Assembly: GCA_021286855.1 (NCBI GenBank)
Contig: JAJTBO010000009.1
Location: 1-64,000, forward strand
DNA length: 64,000 nt
Reading direction: 5' to 3'
Source: Hyphomicrobiales bacterium
Lineage (GTDB): Bacteria; Pseudomonadota; Alphaproteobacteria; Rhizobiales; Ancalomicrobiaceae
The notes below the pieces were generated by a model. It was not told the DNA's origin, ran no database searches, and saw only the letters and a program-made list of their open reading frames with translations. This document shows positions 28,042 through 36,591 of the stretch, one piece after another (position 1 is the first letter of the stretch; every line of letters begins with the position of its first letter). The position numbers and the translations under genes were made by a program.

Positions 28042-29334
28042 TCACGAGGCGATGAACTCGTTCCACTTGCGGACCATGTAGTCGTTCTCGTCCATCACGG
28101 CGTTCCAGCAGGCGACGTTGCCCATGCGGTCGTCGTAGGAGCCGCCGTCGCGAACCGCGCCGGCCTTCTCGAGCAGCGCGCCGGTCGGCGACAGGATGTC
28201 CTTCTCGGCCGGCTTGCCTTCCATCCAATAGGCCCACTCGTAGGGCTCCATGTTGGCCTTGGCGGTGGAGAGGACGGCCGAATAGTAGCCCTGGCGGTTG
28301 AGATAGGCGCCGGTCCAACCCGACAGGAACCAGTTGACGAACTCGTAGGCCCAGTCGAGCTTCGGTCCGGACACGGCCTTCGACACGCAGAAGCCGGAGG
28401 CCCAGGAGCGATAGCCTTCCTTGAGCGGCTGGAAGACGCAGGGGATGCCCATCGAACGGACCTTGGTGACGGCCGGCGACCACATCGACTGGATCACCGT
28501 CTCGCCCGAGGCCATCAGGTTGACGCTCTCGTTGAAGTCCTTCCAGAAGGCGCGGAACTGGCCGGCCTTCTTGGCCTCGGTCAGGACTTTCATGGTCAGG
28601 TCGATCTCGGCCTTGGTCATGTTGCCCTTGTCGGCATACTTGTACTGGCCGGTCGCCTCGACGACCATCGCCGCGTCCATGATGCCGATCGAGGGGATGT
28701 TGAGGATCGCCGCCTTGCCCTTGAACTCCGGATTGAGGAGCTCGGCCCAGGACGAGATCGGGCGCTTGATCAGGTCGGGGCGGATGCCGAGCGTGTCGGC
28801 GTTGTAGACGGTCGGGATCAGCGTGACCCAATCGGTCGGGGTCTTGGAGAAGGTCTTGGAGGTCTCGCCCTCGAGATAGAGCACCTTCCACGGCGCGGTG
28901 CCCTGGCCGCCGATCTTCTTGCCGTTGGGCAGCTCGCCCTTGGTGAAGACGGGGGTGATGTTGTCGAACTGTTTGATCTTGCGGGCGTCGAGCGGAAGGA
29001 TGTTGCCCGACGGGATCAGCTTGCGCAGGCTGAAGTACTCGGTGTCGAGCACGTCGAAGGAGTTCGGCTGGGTGATGACGCGCTTGGTCACGTCGTCGGT
29101 GGTGGCGGTGACGTATTCGATCTTGATGCCGGTGTCGGCGAAGCACTTCTTGGAGATCTCGTCGCCTTCGTTGACGGCGGTGCCGAGATAACGCAGCACC
29201 TTCGGCTCGGCCGACTTCACATAGGGAAAGCCGGTGATGGCGCCGGAGCCGGCGGCGAGGCCGGCGACGCCGGCGGCGCTCTTCAGCAAGGTTCGGCGGC
29301 TGAGACCCGAATTCTTCACGGTCGCATCGGACAT
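28042..29334 (-). CDS. ABC transporter substrate-binding protein, Tat-exported
   Basis: A 430-residue binding protein with a twin-arginine signal (LSRRTLLKSAAGVAG), so it is probably exported folded. The mature part is a PotD-like two-lobe fold (VLRYLGTAVN, then FDVLDTEYFSLRKL, then GETVIQSMWSPAV). It lies between the ATPase and the permeases of one operon. The compound is unknown; the terminal racemase and the GntR regulator point to a hydantoin or ureide rather than a simple polyamine. Confidence 0.9.
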   Translation of the reverse strand: MSDATVKNSGLSRRTLLKSAAGVAGLAAGSGAITGFPYVKSAEPKVLRYLGTAVNEGDEISKKCFADTGIKIEYVTATTDDVTKRVITQPNSFDVLDTEYFSLRKLIPSGNILPLDARKIKQFDNITPVFTKGELPNGKKIGGQGTAPWKVLYLEGETSKTFSKTPTDWVTLIPTVYNADTLGIRPDLIKRPISSWAELLNPEFKGKAAILNIPSIGIMDAAMVVEATGQYKYADKGNMTKAEIDLTMKVLTEAKKAGQFRAFWKDFNESVNLMASGETVIQSMWSPAVTKVRSMGIPCVFQPLKEGYRSWASGFCVSKAVSGPKLDWAYEFVNWFLSGWTGAYLNRQGYYSAVLSTAKANMEPYEWAYWMEGKPAEKDILSPTGALLEKAGAVRDGGSYDDRMGNVACWNAVMDENDYMVRKWNEFIAS

Positions 29335-29388
29335 CTTCCAGTCTCCTCGGGAAGGGCGCTCCGCTCCTCGGATGCGCCGGAAAAGGGG

Positions 29389-30366
29389 TCAGGCGAGAGC
29401 GTGGGCGGCCTCCGCGTCCCAGGCGATCGAGACGACGGCGCCGGGCTCGAACGGATCGCGGTCGAAGACCGCTTCCGGGATCATCGCCAGATGTTCGGCC
29501 TCGTCGGCGGTGGCGACGACGACGTGGACGTGCGGGCCCTGGTATTCGATGGTGCGGACGAAGGCCGGACGGGGGCCGTCGCCGCGGGTGAGGCGGGTCA
29601 GGTCGGAGCGGACCGCGATCTTGCCGGCGGCCGTCTCGAAGACGTTGTGGCCGCCCATGAAGCGGGCGACGAATTCGGTGCGCGGCGCGTTGAAGACGTC
29701 GCGGGGCGAGCCCTGCTGCTCGATGCGGCCGCCGTTCATCAGCACGACGAGGTCGGCGAGCGCCATCGCCTCCTCCTGGCCGTGGGTGACGTGGATGAAG
29801 GTGATGCCGAGCTCGCGCTGCAGACGCTTCAGCTCGGCGCGCATCTTCACCCGGAGGAACGGATCGAGGGCGGAGAGCGGCTCGTCGAGCAGCAGGATCT
29901 GCGGCTCGGTGATGAGGGCGCGGGCGAGCGCGACGCGCTGCTGCTGGCCGCCGGAGAGCTGCGAGGGCAGACGCGCCGCATAGGGGCTCATGGCGACGAG
30001 GTCGAGCAGGGCGCGGGCCTTGTCGTGGCGGGTCTTCTTGTCGACCCCGCGCATCTTCAGCGCGAAGGCGACGTTGTCGAGGACGCTGAGATGCGGGAAC
30101 AGGGCGTAGGACTGGAACATCATCGCGGTGCCGCGGCGGGCCGGCGGCAGGTCGGTGACGTTGGCCTCGCCGAGCAGGACGTCGCCCTCGCTGACGGCCT
30201 CGTGGCCGGCGATCATGCGCAGCGTCGTTGTCTTGCCGCAGCCGGACGGACCGAGCAGGCAGCAATAGGTTCCGGCGGGGATCTTAAGGTCGATGCCGTC
30301 GACCGCCACGACGGGGCCGTAGCGACGGGTCAGATCGGCGAGTTCGAGTGCGGCGGGGTGGGGCAT
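29389..30366 (-). CDS. ABC transporter ATP-binding protein (PotA-like)
   Basis: A 325-residue ATPase with Walker A GPSGCGKTT, signature LSGGQQQR, Walker B LLLDEP, D-loop SALD and an H-loop THGQEEAM, followed by a TOBE domain. It is the first gene of the importer operon. GGAGGGACG precedes the ATG at 30366; the longer frame covers promoter sequence. It is divergent from a GntR gene. Confidence 0.92.
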   Translation of the reverse strand: MPHPAALELADLTRRYGPVVAVDGIDLKIPAGTYCCLLGPSGCGKTTTLRMIAGHEAVSEGDVLLGEANVTDLPPARRGTAMMFQSYALFPHLSVLDNVAFALKMRGVDKKTRHDKARALLDLVAMSPYAARLPSQLSGGQQQRVALARALITEPQILLLDEPLSALDPFLRVKMRAELKRLQRELGITFIHVTHGQEEAMALADLVVLMNGGRIEQQGSPRDVFNAPRTEFVARFMGGHNVFETAAGKIAVRSDLTRLTRGDGPRPAFVRTIEYQGPHVHVVVATADEAEHLAMIPEAVFDRDPFEPGAVVSIAWDAEAAHALA

Positions 30367-30543
30367 CGTCCCTCCGTGGGTGCCGGCTTCGTCGCCGGTT
30401 ATTCGCAAGTCGCGTGCCAACCAACGGTGGCGCGGCGGTCGCTGTTTCGATTGAGCTTTCCCCACAGGATGACGCCGAACGACGCCGAGGTCGATCGAAA
30501 GCATGCCTTAAAATCGGGCATGTGCGCACGAATTGGCCCAAAA

Positions 30544-30553
30544 TTGTATACAA
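30544..30553. promoter_or_regulatory. GntR operator candidate TTGTATACAA
   Basis: A perfect 10-bp palindrome lies in the gap between the divergent ABC operon and the gntR gene, 104 bases before the gntR start. FCD-type GntR regulators commonly bind palindromes of this TTGTATACAA form. It also contains TATACAAT on the minus strand, which could be the -10 element of the importer promoter, so binding would block transcription. Confidence 0.6.
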
Positions 30554-30657
30554 ACAAGACCGGTTGCAGAATGGCTCGGAAAACCTCACCTTGAGTGGTG
30601 GGCGAAGCGAGGGCGCTTCGCTTCGGCATTGCCCCGAAGAGGCGGATCGGAGGCGAG

Positions 30658-31374
30658 ATGAGCGGCGGCGTCTCGGAGACGACGATGGAGGCGGCGGGCG
30701 ATCGGGGCGGAACGCGGGCCGAGGCGATCCACCGCGACATCGTCCGCGCCATTCTCGAACAGCGACTGGGGCCGGGCACCAAGCTCGGCGAGGACGAGGT
30801 CGGGGCGATCTACGGCGTCAGCCGGACGATCGTGCGGGCGGCGCTGCAGTCGCTGGCGCACGAGGGCATCGTCGTCATCGAAAAGAATCGCGGCGCCTTC
30901 GTCGCCCATCCTTCGGTGAAGGAGGCGGCGGAGGTGTTCCAGGCGCGGCGGCTGATCGAGCCGGCGATCACCGAGCTGGCGGCCCGGGTCTGCGACGGCG
31001 CCGGCGCGGCGATGTTGCGGGCCCATCTCGCCGAGGAGAAGGCGGCGGAGCGTGACGGCGACGATCGCGCGGCGATCCGGCTCTCCGGCGAGTTCCACGT
31101 GGTGTTGGCGCGGATCGCCGGGCACCGTGTCTACGAGAACTTCCTGCGCGAGCTGGTGGCTCGGTCGAGCCTGATCATCCTGCTCTATCGGCGGTCGCGG
31201 TCGCAGTGCTGCAAGACCGATCATCACACGGCGCTGGTCGAGGCGATCGTGGCCGGGCGCGGCGCGGAGGCGGTGGCGATGATGACCAACCATCTCGACG
31301 AGATCGAGCGCGACCTCGAACTCGTCGACACGGCGGTTCCGGTCAAGCCGCTGTCGGAGCTGCTCGGCGGGTGA
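30658..31374 (+). CDS. GntR-family transcriptional regulator (FCD subfamily)
   Basis: A 238-residue protein with an N-terminal winged helix (residues about 20-80, including YGVSRTIVRAALQSLAHEG) and a C-terminal all-helical FCD ligand domain with the metal-ligand type residues FHVVL and KTDHHTAL. GGAGGCG precedes the ATG at 30658. It is divergent from the importer operon, with a matching palindrome between them, so it probably represses that operon and perhaps itself. The inducer is presumably the transported compound. Confidence 0.9.
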   Translation: MSGGVSETTMEAAGDRGGTRAEAIHRDIVRAILEQRLGPGTKLGEDEVGAIYGVSRTIVRAALQSLAHEGIVVIEKNRGAFVAHPSVKEAAEVFQARRLIEPAITELAARVCDGAGAAMLRAHLAEEKAAERDGDDRAAIRLSGEFHVVLARIAGHRVYENFLRELVARSSLIILLYRRSRSQCCKTDHHTALVEAIVAGRGAEAVAMMTNHLDEIERDLELVDTAVPVKPLSELLGG

Positions 31375-31380
31375 TGCCGA

Positions 31381-31417
31381 GCGCACGAAATTTCGACCTC
31401 TTCGAAACTTCGTGCGC
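31381..31417. terminator. Bidirectional terminator hairpin
   Basis: An imperfect stem of 9 bp plus, after one A-C mismatch, 6 bp (GCGCACGAA...TTCGTGCGC outside, TTTCGA...TCGAAA inside) with loop CCTCT. It fills the gap between the convergent gntR and GST genes. Confidence 0.65.
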
Positions 31418-31432
31418 CGGGTATGAGCGGCG

Positions 31433-32089
31433 TCAGAACTCGACGTCGAGTTCGTCGAGCTCCTCGGGTTCGGCGAGCGCGCCCTCGATCCATTCGCGCA
31501 TCAGCGGCCAGGCCATGATCGTGGCGCGATAGGCTTCGCAGACCGGCGAGAGCGTCACGTCGTAGGTGGTGAAGCGGGCGGCGACGGGCGCGTACATGGC
31601 GTCGGCGAGGGTCGGCGTCGCGCCGAACAGATACGGGCCCTTCGAGGCGGCGAGCGCCTCCTTCCAGATCGTCTCGATACGTTCGACGTCGCCGCGCGCG
31701 CCGGCCCAGACCTTGAAGCCCGGATAGTGCGCCTTGAGGTTCATCGGCAGGGCCGAGCGCAGATTGGCGAAGCCGGAGTGCATCTCTCCGGCGATCGAAC
31801 GGCAGTGGGCGCGGGCGACCCTCTCCTTCGGGATCAGTCCGCAATCGGGCCGGAGTTCGTCGAGATATTCGGCGATCGCCAGGGTGTCCCAGATCTCCAG
31901 GCCGTCGTGGGAGAGGCAGGGCACCAGGAAGGACGGCGACAGCAGCAGCAGTTCGGCGCGGGTCGAGGGATCGTCGAGCGAGGCGATCTTCTCCTCGAAG
32001 GGCAGACCGCTCATCCGCGTGATCAGCCAGCCGCGCAGCGACCAGGACGAATAGTTTCGGCTCGAAATCGTCAGCGTCGCCGCCGTCAT
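31433..32089 (-). CDS. Glutathione S-transferase family protein
   Basis: A 218-residue protein with an N-terminal thioredoxin-like domain (SSRNYSSWSLRGWL; cis-Pro region SFLVPCL) and a helical C-terminal domain (FGATPTLADAMYAPVAARF, the N-capping/hydrophobic staple region). Ser near residue 8-13 is the likely glutathione-activating residue. The substrate is unknown. The start at 32089 has GGATGG upstream. It is a single gene convergent with gntR. Confidence 0.88.
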   Translation of the reverse strand: MTAATLTISSRNYSSWSLRGWLITRMSGLPFEEKIASLDDPSTRAELLLLSPSFLVPCLSHDGLEIWDTLAIAEYLDELRPDCGLIPKERVARAHCRSIAGEMHSGFANLRSALPMNLKAHYPGFKVWAGARGDVERIETIWKEALAASKGPYLFGATPTLADAMYAPVAARFTTYDVTLSPVCEAYRATIMAWPLMREWIEGALAEPEELDELDVEF

Positions 32090-32291
32090 GATCCATCCTC
32101 CCACGCGCGCGTTTCGCCCCCACGGGCGCCGCCGTGGGCGGTCGATCGCATCGACATTTCAAATTTATCTCGCATGTGCACAAAGAAGGCACTAGTCTTT
32201 CGGCGTAAGGGTCTCTTCGCTGCGCCGCGGACGAACGAGACGGTGGCCTTCGGGCGACGCGGCATCGGTCGGCTCCGGTCGCAACAAGCGC

Positions 32292-33506
32292 ATGATGTAT
32301 CTCGCCTATCAGAATCAGAACGACCTCATGGATCCGCTGCGGTCCCTGGCGCGTTCCGCGCATTCCCTCATCGAGCCCTGGATTTCGCCCTCCTCGACCT
32401 CGTCGCTGCGATCACTCGCCGCGGCCTATGAGATGGTGGCGCGGTCGAGTTTCACCCACAGCCGACCGCCCTACGGCATCGACGAGGTGATGGTCGGCAA
32501 CGAGAGGGTCAAGGTCGAGGAGCGCCCGCGGTTCGTCGCGCCCTTCGGCACGCTGCTGCATTTCCGTAAGGACGTGCAGACGCCGCAGCCGCGGGTGCTG
32601 GTGGTGGCGCCGCTGTCGGGCCATTTCGCCACGCTGTTGCGCAACACGGTCAAGACGCTGCTGACCGATCACGACGTCTACATCACCGATTGGCACAACG
32701 CGCGCGACGTGCCGCTCTCGCAGGGGCGGTTCGGCTTCGAGGACTACGTCGACGACCTGATGACCTTCCTTCGGGTGCTCGGGCCGGGGACGCACGTGGT
32801 GGCGGTGTGCCAGCCCTGCGTCCAGGTTCTGTGCGCCACCGCCTTGATGGCCGAAGAGGACGATCCGGCGACGCCGCGTTCGATCACGCTGATGGCCGGG
32901 CCGGTCGACACCCGGATCAATCCGACCAAGGTCAACGAGCTGGCGACGTCGAAGCCCTACGACTGGTTCGAGACCAACCTGATCGCCACGGTGCCCTCGC
33001 GGTTTCCGGGCGCGGGGCGGCGGGTCTATCCGGGCTTCGTGCAGCTCTCGGCCTTCATGTCGATGAACATGGACCGGCACGTCAAGGCGCACGTCGAGCT
33101 CTACGAGAACCTCGCCAAGGGCGAGGCCGAGAAGGCGGCGACCGCCAAGGCCTTCTACGACGAATATTTCGCGGTGCTCGATCTCGACGCCGAGTTCTAT
33201 CTGGAGACGATCTCCTGGGTGTTCCAGGAGGCGCGTCTGCCGCAGGGGCTGATGACCCATCGCGGCCGCAAGGTCGATCCGAGCGCCATCCGCCGTACGG
33301 CGCTGCTCACCGTCGAGGGCGAGCGCGACGACATCTGCTCGCTCGGCCAGACGGCGGCGGCGCACGATCTGACGCCGTCGCTGAAGCCCTATCGCAGGCG
33401 TCACCACATGCAGGCCGGCGTCGGCCACTACGGCGTCTTCTCCGGCAAGCGCTGGGAAAACCAGATCTATCCGATCGTGCGCAACGTCATCCTGTCGGCC
33501 GACTGA
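32292..33506 (+). CDS. phaZ: Intracellular polyhydroxyalkanoate (PHB) depolymerase
   Basis: A 404-residue alpha/beta-hydrolase of the intracellular PHB depolymerase type, beginning MMYLAYQNQND. The nucleophile is a cysteine (Cys173 in AVCQPCVQVL), as in the Ralstonia PhaZ1 group, with the acidic residue in GERDDICSL and the His in AGVGHYGVFSG. It degrades stored PHB granules. This implies the organism makes PHB, although no synthase is in the window. No strong Shine-Dalgarno is visible. It ends at a hairpin facing the DUF1036 gene. Confidence 0.92.
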   Translation: MMYLAYQNQNDLMDPLRSLARSAHSLIEPWISPSSTSSLRSLAAAYEMVARSSFTHSRPPYGIDEVMVGNERVKVEERPRFVAPFGTLLHFRKDVQTPQPRVLVVAPLSGHFATLLRNTVKTLLTDHDVYITDWHNARDVPLSQGRFGFEDYVDDLMTFLRVLGPGTHVVAVCQPCVQVLCATALMAEEDDPATPRSITLMAGPVDTRINPTKVNELATSKPYDWFETNLIATVPSRFPGAGRRVYPGFVQLSAFMSMNMDRHVKAHVELYENLAKGEAEKAATAKAFYDEYFAVLDLDAEFYLETISWVFQEARLPQGLMTHRGRKVDPSAIRRTALLTVEGERDDICSLGQTAAAHDLTPSLKPYRRRHHMQAGVGHYGVFSGKRWENQIYPIVRNVILSAD

Positions 33507-33521
33507 GCTTCGTCGGCCGAC
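33494..33521. terminator. Terminator candidate from two copies of GTCGGCCGAC
   Basis: Two identical self-complementary 10-mers, 8 bases apart, form a 10-bp stem. The first copy overlaps the last codons of phaZ. The pair sits between convergent phaZ and DUF1036 genes and could serve both. Confidence 0.55.
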
Positions 33522-33536
33522 GGCGGCGCGATCGGC

Positions 33537-34079
33537 TCAGTTGAGGTTGATCGACTGGATCGGCGCGGCGCGATCGATCGACATCGAATGGACCTTGACC
33601 AGCTTCTCGCCCGAGCCGCAGACGTAGCCCTTGGACAGCGGTCGACGGAAGACCTTCTTGGAGACGCAGACGGAGCCCTGCCGATTGCCGTCCCAGACGC
33701 GCTTGCCGCCGTCCCACTCGACGTAATAGGCGAACAGGACCCTTCCGTTCGCGCCGAAGGCGCCGCGGAAGGGGCGACAGGTGGCGCCGTCGATGCGGTA
33801 CCAGCCGGCCGCGGTCATCTCCCGATCGCCGGGGCGGAAGCGATAGGCCACCACGGCCCAGATCGGTTGATAGGCCGACTTGTTGCAGAGATTGACCTGG
33901 AAGGCGGGCCCGTCGCCGGCGGCGGGCGCAGGCTCGCCGGGGCGCGAGGCGTCGTCGAAGGCGACGACGATCGGGGACTTCTCTTCGGCTTCGACCGGAC
34001 CGGCGGCGGCGAGCGAGAGGGTTGCGGACGCCGCCGCCATCGACAGCGCCGCCACGACGCTTCCCCGAGAATCCCACAT
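33537..34079 (-). CDS. DUF1036 family exported protein
   Basis: A 180-residue protein with a signal peptide (hydrophobic to about residue 27, cut near VEAEE). The body matches the DUF1036 pattern VNLCNKSAYQPIWAVVAYR, then GWYRIDGATCRPF, then FAYYVEWDGGKRVW. The family is common in alphaproteobacteria, probably periplasmic, and of unknown function. GGAGGGACGG precedes the ATG at 34079; the long frame upstream of it is not coding. Confidence 0.88.
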   Translation of the reverse strand: MWDSRGSVVAALSMAAASATLSLAAAGPVEAEEKSPIVVAFDDASRPGEPAPAAGDGPAFQVNLCNKSAYQPIWAVVAYRFRPGDREMTAAGWYRIDGATCRPFRGAFGANGRVLFAYYVEWDGGKRVWDGNRQGSVCVSKKVFRRPLSKGYVCGSGEKLVKVHSMSIDRAAPIQSINLN

Positions 34080-34267
34080 CGACCGTCCCTCCCTCGACGT
34101 CGACCTCGCTGTCAGGCTCCCGAGGGAAGCATGACGATCGGCCCACCGGCCGGAGCGAGGTCGTTCCTCCACTCCCGACAGGTAACCACGTCTTCGCGCT
34201 CCGGAAAAGCACGTATGCCCCCGCGGTGCGCGCGGGGGCATCGTCGCATTCGGTCGAGGCGGCGGCG

Positions 34268-34831
34268 TCAGTCGCGGGCGAAGGGACGCATCTTCATCAG
34301 CGTGCGGTCCTTCAGGACGACGTGGTGGAGGATGCCGACGACCGCATGGGCGAGGGCGATCGCCAGGAGGGCGTGGCCGGCCAGTTCGTGGACGCCGCCG
34401 ATCGCTTCGGCGAGGCCCTTGTTCGCCGCCATCGGCGAGGCGATCTCGAACAGGCCGAAGAAGGGCAGCGAGCGGCCGGCGGCGAAGGACGCGGCCACGC
34501 CGCCGAGCGGCACCATGATCATCAGGAGATAGAGGATGCCGTGGCCGGCCTTGGCGGCCATGCCGGCGAGCGGCTCCCAGGGCGTCGTCTCGGTCTCGGG
34601 GGCGGCGTGGGTCGCCCGCCAGGCGATGCGCGCCAGGAGCAGGACGAAGACCAGGAGGCCGATGCTCTTGTGGGCCATCATCAGCTTCATCACCACTTCG
34701 CGCGGCTGGTCCTCGCGCATCACCGCGAGCACCCAGGCGAGCGGGATGAGCAGCGCCATCGTCCAATGCAGCGCCTTGACGACGCCGTCCCAGTTGCGGG
34801 GAGCGGCGGGGGTGTCGGAAAGGGCGGTCAT
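34268..34831 (-). CDS. Cytochrome b561
   Basis: A 187-residue membrane protein with four transmembrane segments and the heme-ligand histidines of the YodB-type b561 family (VKALHWTMA, MMAHKSIGL, GGVHELAGH and LAHAVVGILHH). It probably passes electrons between quinol and a periplasmic acceptor. The start at 34831 has GGAG at the right distance; a further ATG 12 bases upstream has none. It is monocistronic. Confidence 0.9.
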   Translation of the reverse strand: MTALSDTPAAPRNWDGVVKALHWTMALLIPLAWVLAVMREDQPREVVMKLMMAHKSIGLLVFVLLLARIAWRATHAAPETETTPWEPLAGMAAKAGHGILYLLMIMVPLGGVAASFAAGRSLPFFGLFEIASPMAANKGLAEAIGGVHELAGHALLAIALAHAVVGILHHVVLKDRTLMKMRPFARD

Positions 34832-35038
34832 GAAAGTCTCCATCGCGGCTCGGATCGGGAGCGATCCCGCTCGTCGTCGATAGCAGAACGGGGCGCGATG
34901 TCAGCTTAAGTTCCGTTCATGAAATTCGGATCTCGAAACGAACGCGGCCCGCACGAGGCGGGCCGGTCTCGAGGCTGCGGGCTCGTCGAGCCCGGTCTCC
35001 CTCCGCACGCTTCGGCGGGAGGCGAGACGGCGCGGGGG

Positions 35039-35122
35039 TCAGAGGAGACCCACGCAGATCGCGGAAACGAACAGGAACGCGGCGGAGACCATGATCAGGT
35101 CGAAGGTCCGGTTCAGGGCCAT
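35039..35122 (-). CDS. 27-residue single-pass membrane peptide
   Basis: The reading frame gives MALNRTFDLIMV followed by a hydrophobic stretch to the C-terminus (ending AICVGLL): one membrane helix with a short charged N-terminus. The ribosome binding site is near perfect (AAGGAGGACCC, correct spacing), which is the main evidence that such a short frame is translated. It stands alone between cytochrome b561 and the SDR gene. Tiny peptides of this kind often attach to larger membrane complexes; the partner is not evident. Confidence 0.6.
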   Translation of the reverse strand: MALNRTFDLIMVSAAFLFVSAICVGLL

Positions 35123-35296
35123 TGGGTCCTCCTTCACTCGTTTCGTCGAGGCCGTTCTGTGACGGCGGAGACGGAGTCTAGGGGGATCGAGGCGGGCGAG
35201 GAAGGTAAATTCGTCGCTGCGCCGCCGAGAGATTCCGAAAATTATACCCTGCACCCGCGAAGAAACCGCGCATCCGTCGCGCCGCCGCGCGCCGGC

Positions 35297-35989
35297 TCAC
35301 CAAGGTAGGACGCCGCCGTCCCAGACGTGGAAGACCGGCGCATGGACGAGCGTCATGCGCTCGACGATGCGCTGGATTCCGGCGGCGCTCATCTCCGGCG
35401 AGATGTCGGCGTTCGCGCCGCCCATGTCGGTGCGGACCCAGCCGGGGTGGCAGACCGCGACGGCGATGCCCTCCTCGGCGAGGTCGGTCGACAGACACTG
35501 CATGGCCTTGTTCACCGCCGCCTTGGAGGAGCGGTAGGCGACGTGATCCGACTTGGCGTTGGAGAGCGAGCCCATGCCGGAGGAGATGGTCAGGATCTTG
35601 GCGCGTTCGACGAGGCGCAGGTTGGGCAGGACCGCCTGGGCGACGGCGAGCGGCGCGAGGGTGTTGACCTTCAAGACCTCGAGCCAGCCGGCGAAGTCCA
35701 TGTCGAGGCTCGTCTGCCGCTCCGGTCCCATGACGCCGGCGTTGTTGATCAGCACGTCGATCGGCCGGCCGGCGAGGCGTTCGGCGAAGGCGGCGAGCGA
35801 GGCGGGATCGGTGACCTCGAGCCGATGGACCTCGATGCGGTCGGGGTGCCGTTCGATGACGGCGGCGAGATCGTGGAGACGGTCGGGCGAGCGGACGGTG
35901 GCGACGACGTCGTCGCCGCGTTCGGCATAGGCGGTGACGAGCGCCAGGCCGATGCCGCGATTGGCGCCGGTGACGAGTACGGTCGACAT
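35297..35989 (-). CDS. Short-chain dehydrogenase/reductase
   Basis: A 230-residue Rossmann-fold SDR. It has NAD(P)-binding TGANRGIG at residue 7, NNAG in LINNAGVMG, and active-site Tyr and Lys in YRSSKAA with the Ser in TISSGMGS. The C-terminal half is of the C-factor/CsgA-like type. The substrate is unknown. GGAGCAACG precedes the start at 35989. Confidence 0.88.
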   Translation of the reverse strand: MSTVLVTGANRGIGLALVTAYAERGDDVVATVRSPDRLHDLAAVIERHPDRIEVHRLEVTDPASLAAFAERLAGRPIDVLINNAGVMGPERQTSLDMDFAGWLEVLKVNTLAPLAVAQAVLPNLRLVERAKILTISSGMGSLSNAKSDHVAYRSSKAAVNKAMQCLSTDLAEEGIAVAVCHPGWVRTDMGGANADISPEMSAAGIQRIVERMTLVHAPVFHVWDGGVLPW

Positions 35990-36081
35990 GGGACGTTGCT
36001 CCGTCGGGAACGGTCTGCGCCAGTCTGGGCCGAAATGGACGCCGATGAAAGGGGGCGAGACCGACGAACCCGGCGGTCGGC

Positions 36082-36591
36082 TCACGGGACGGGCGGGGTG
36101 AGGATCTTGCGCATGAAGATCTCGTTCTGGCCGAGCGCGGTGAGATCGGCGAGCGGGCCGACCTCGACGAAGCCGAGCGCGCGATAGGTCGCCCGCGCCG
36201 GCTCGTTCCATTCGGTGACGCAGAGCCACAGATTGGCCTCGGCGCCGGAAACCTCGCGCCCCATCCACGCGATCACCCGGCGGGCGAGGCCGCGGCGCTG
36301 CGCCTCGGGGAAGATCGCGATGTTCTCGAGATAGGGGCCGCGCATGAAGGGCCAGCGCACCGAGACGTAGCCGACGGCGGCGCCTTCGCGTTCGACGACG
36401 AAGCGATGGGTGGCGGCCCAGGGGCGGGTCATCCGCTCGACCAGGGCGGCGGCGGGAACGCCGGCGCGGGCCCAGGGGTCGAGCGCGACGACGCGGGCGG
36501 CGAGGGCGTCGACCGCCTCCGGAGGGATCGGCGCGAGGGTGATGCCGTCGCCGAGATCGTGACTGCGGGGGGCGAAGGGCGGTTCGTTCAC
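36082..36591 (-). CDS. GNAT-family N-acetyltransferase
   Basis: A 169-residue acetyltransferase with the acetyl-CoA binding motif A around IAIFPEAQRRGLARRVIAWM and the C-terminal WNEPARATYRALGFVEVG typical of RimI-like enzymes. It starts at a GTG that overlaps the deacetylase stop by 3 bases (GTGA), with GGAGCGAAC upstream, so the two are translationally coupled. The substrate is unknown. Confidence 0.85.
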   Translation of the reverse strand: MNEPPFAPRSHDLGDGITLAPIPPEAVDALAARVVALDPWARAGVPAAALVERMTRPWAATHRFVVEREGAAVGYVSVRWPFMRGPYLENIAIFPEAQRRGLARRVIAWMGREVSGAEANLWLCVTEWNEPARATYRALGFVEVGPLADLTALGQNEIFMRKILTPPVP

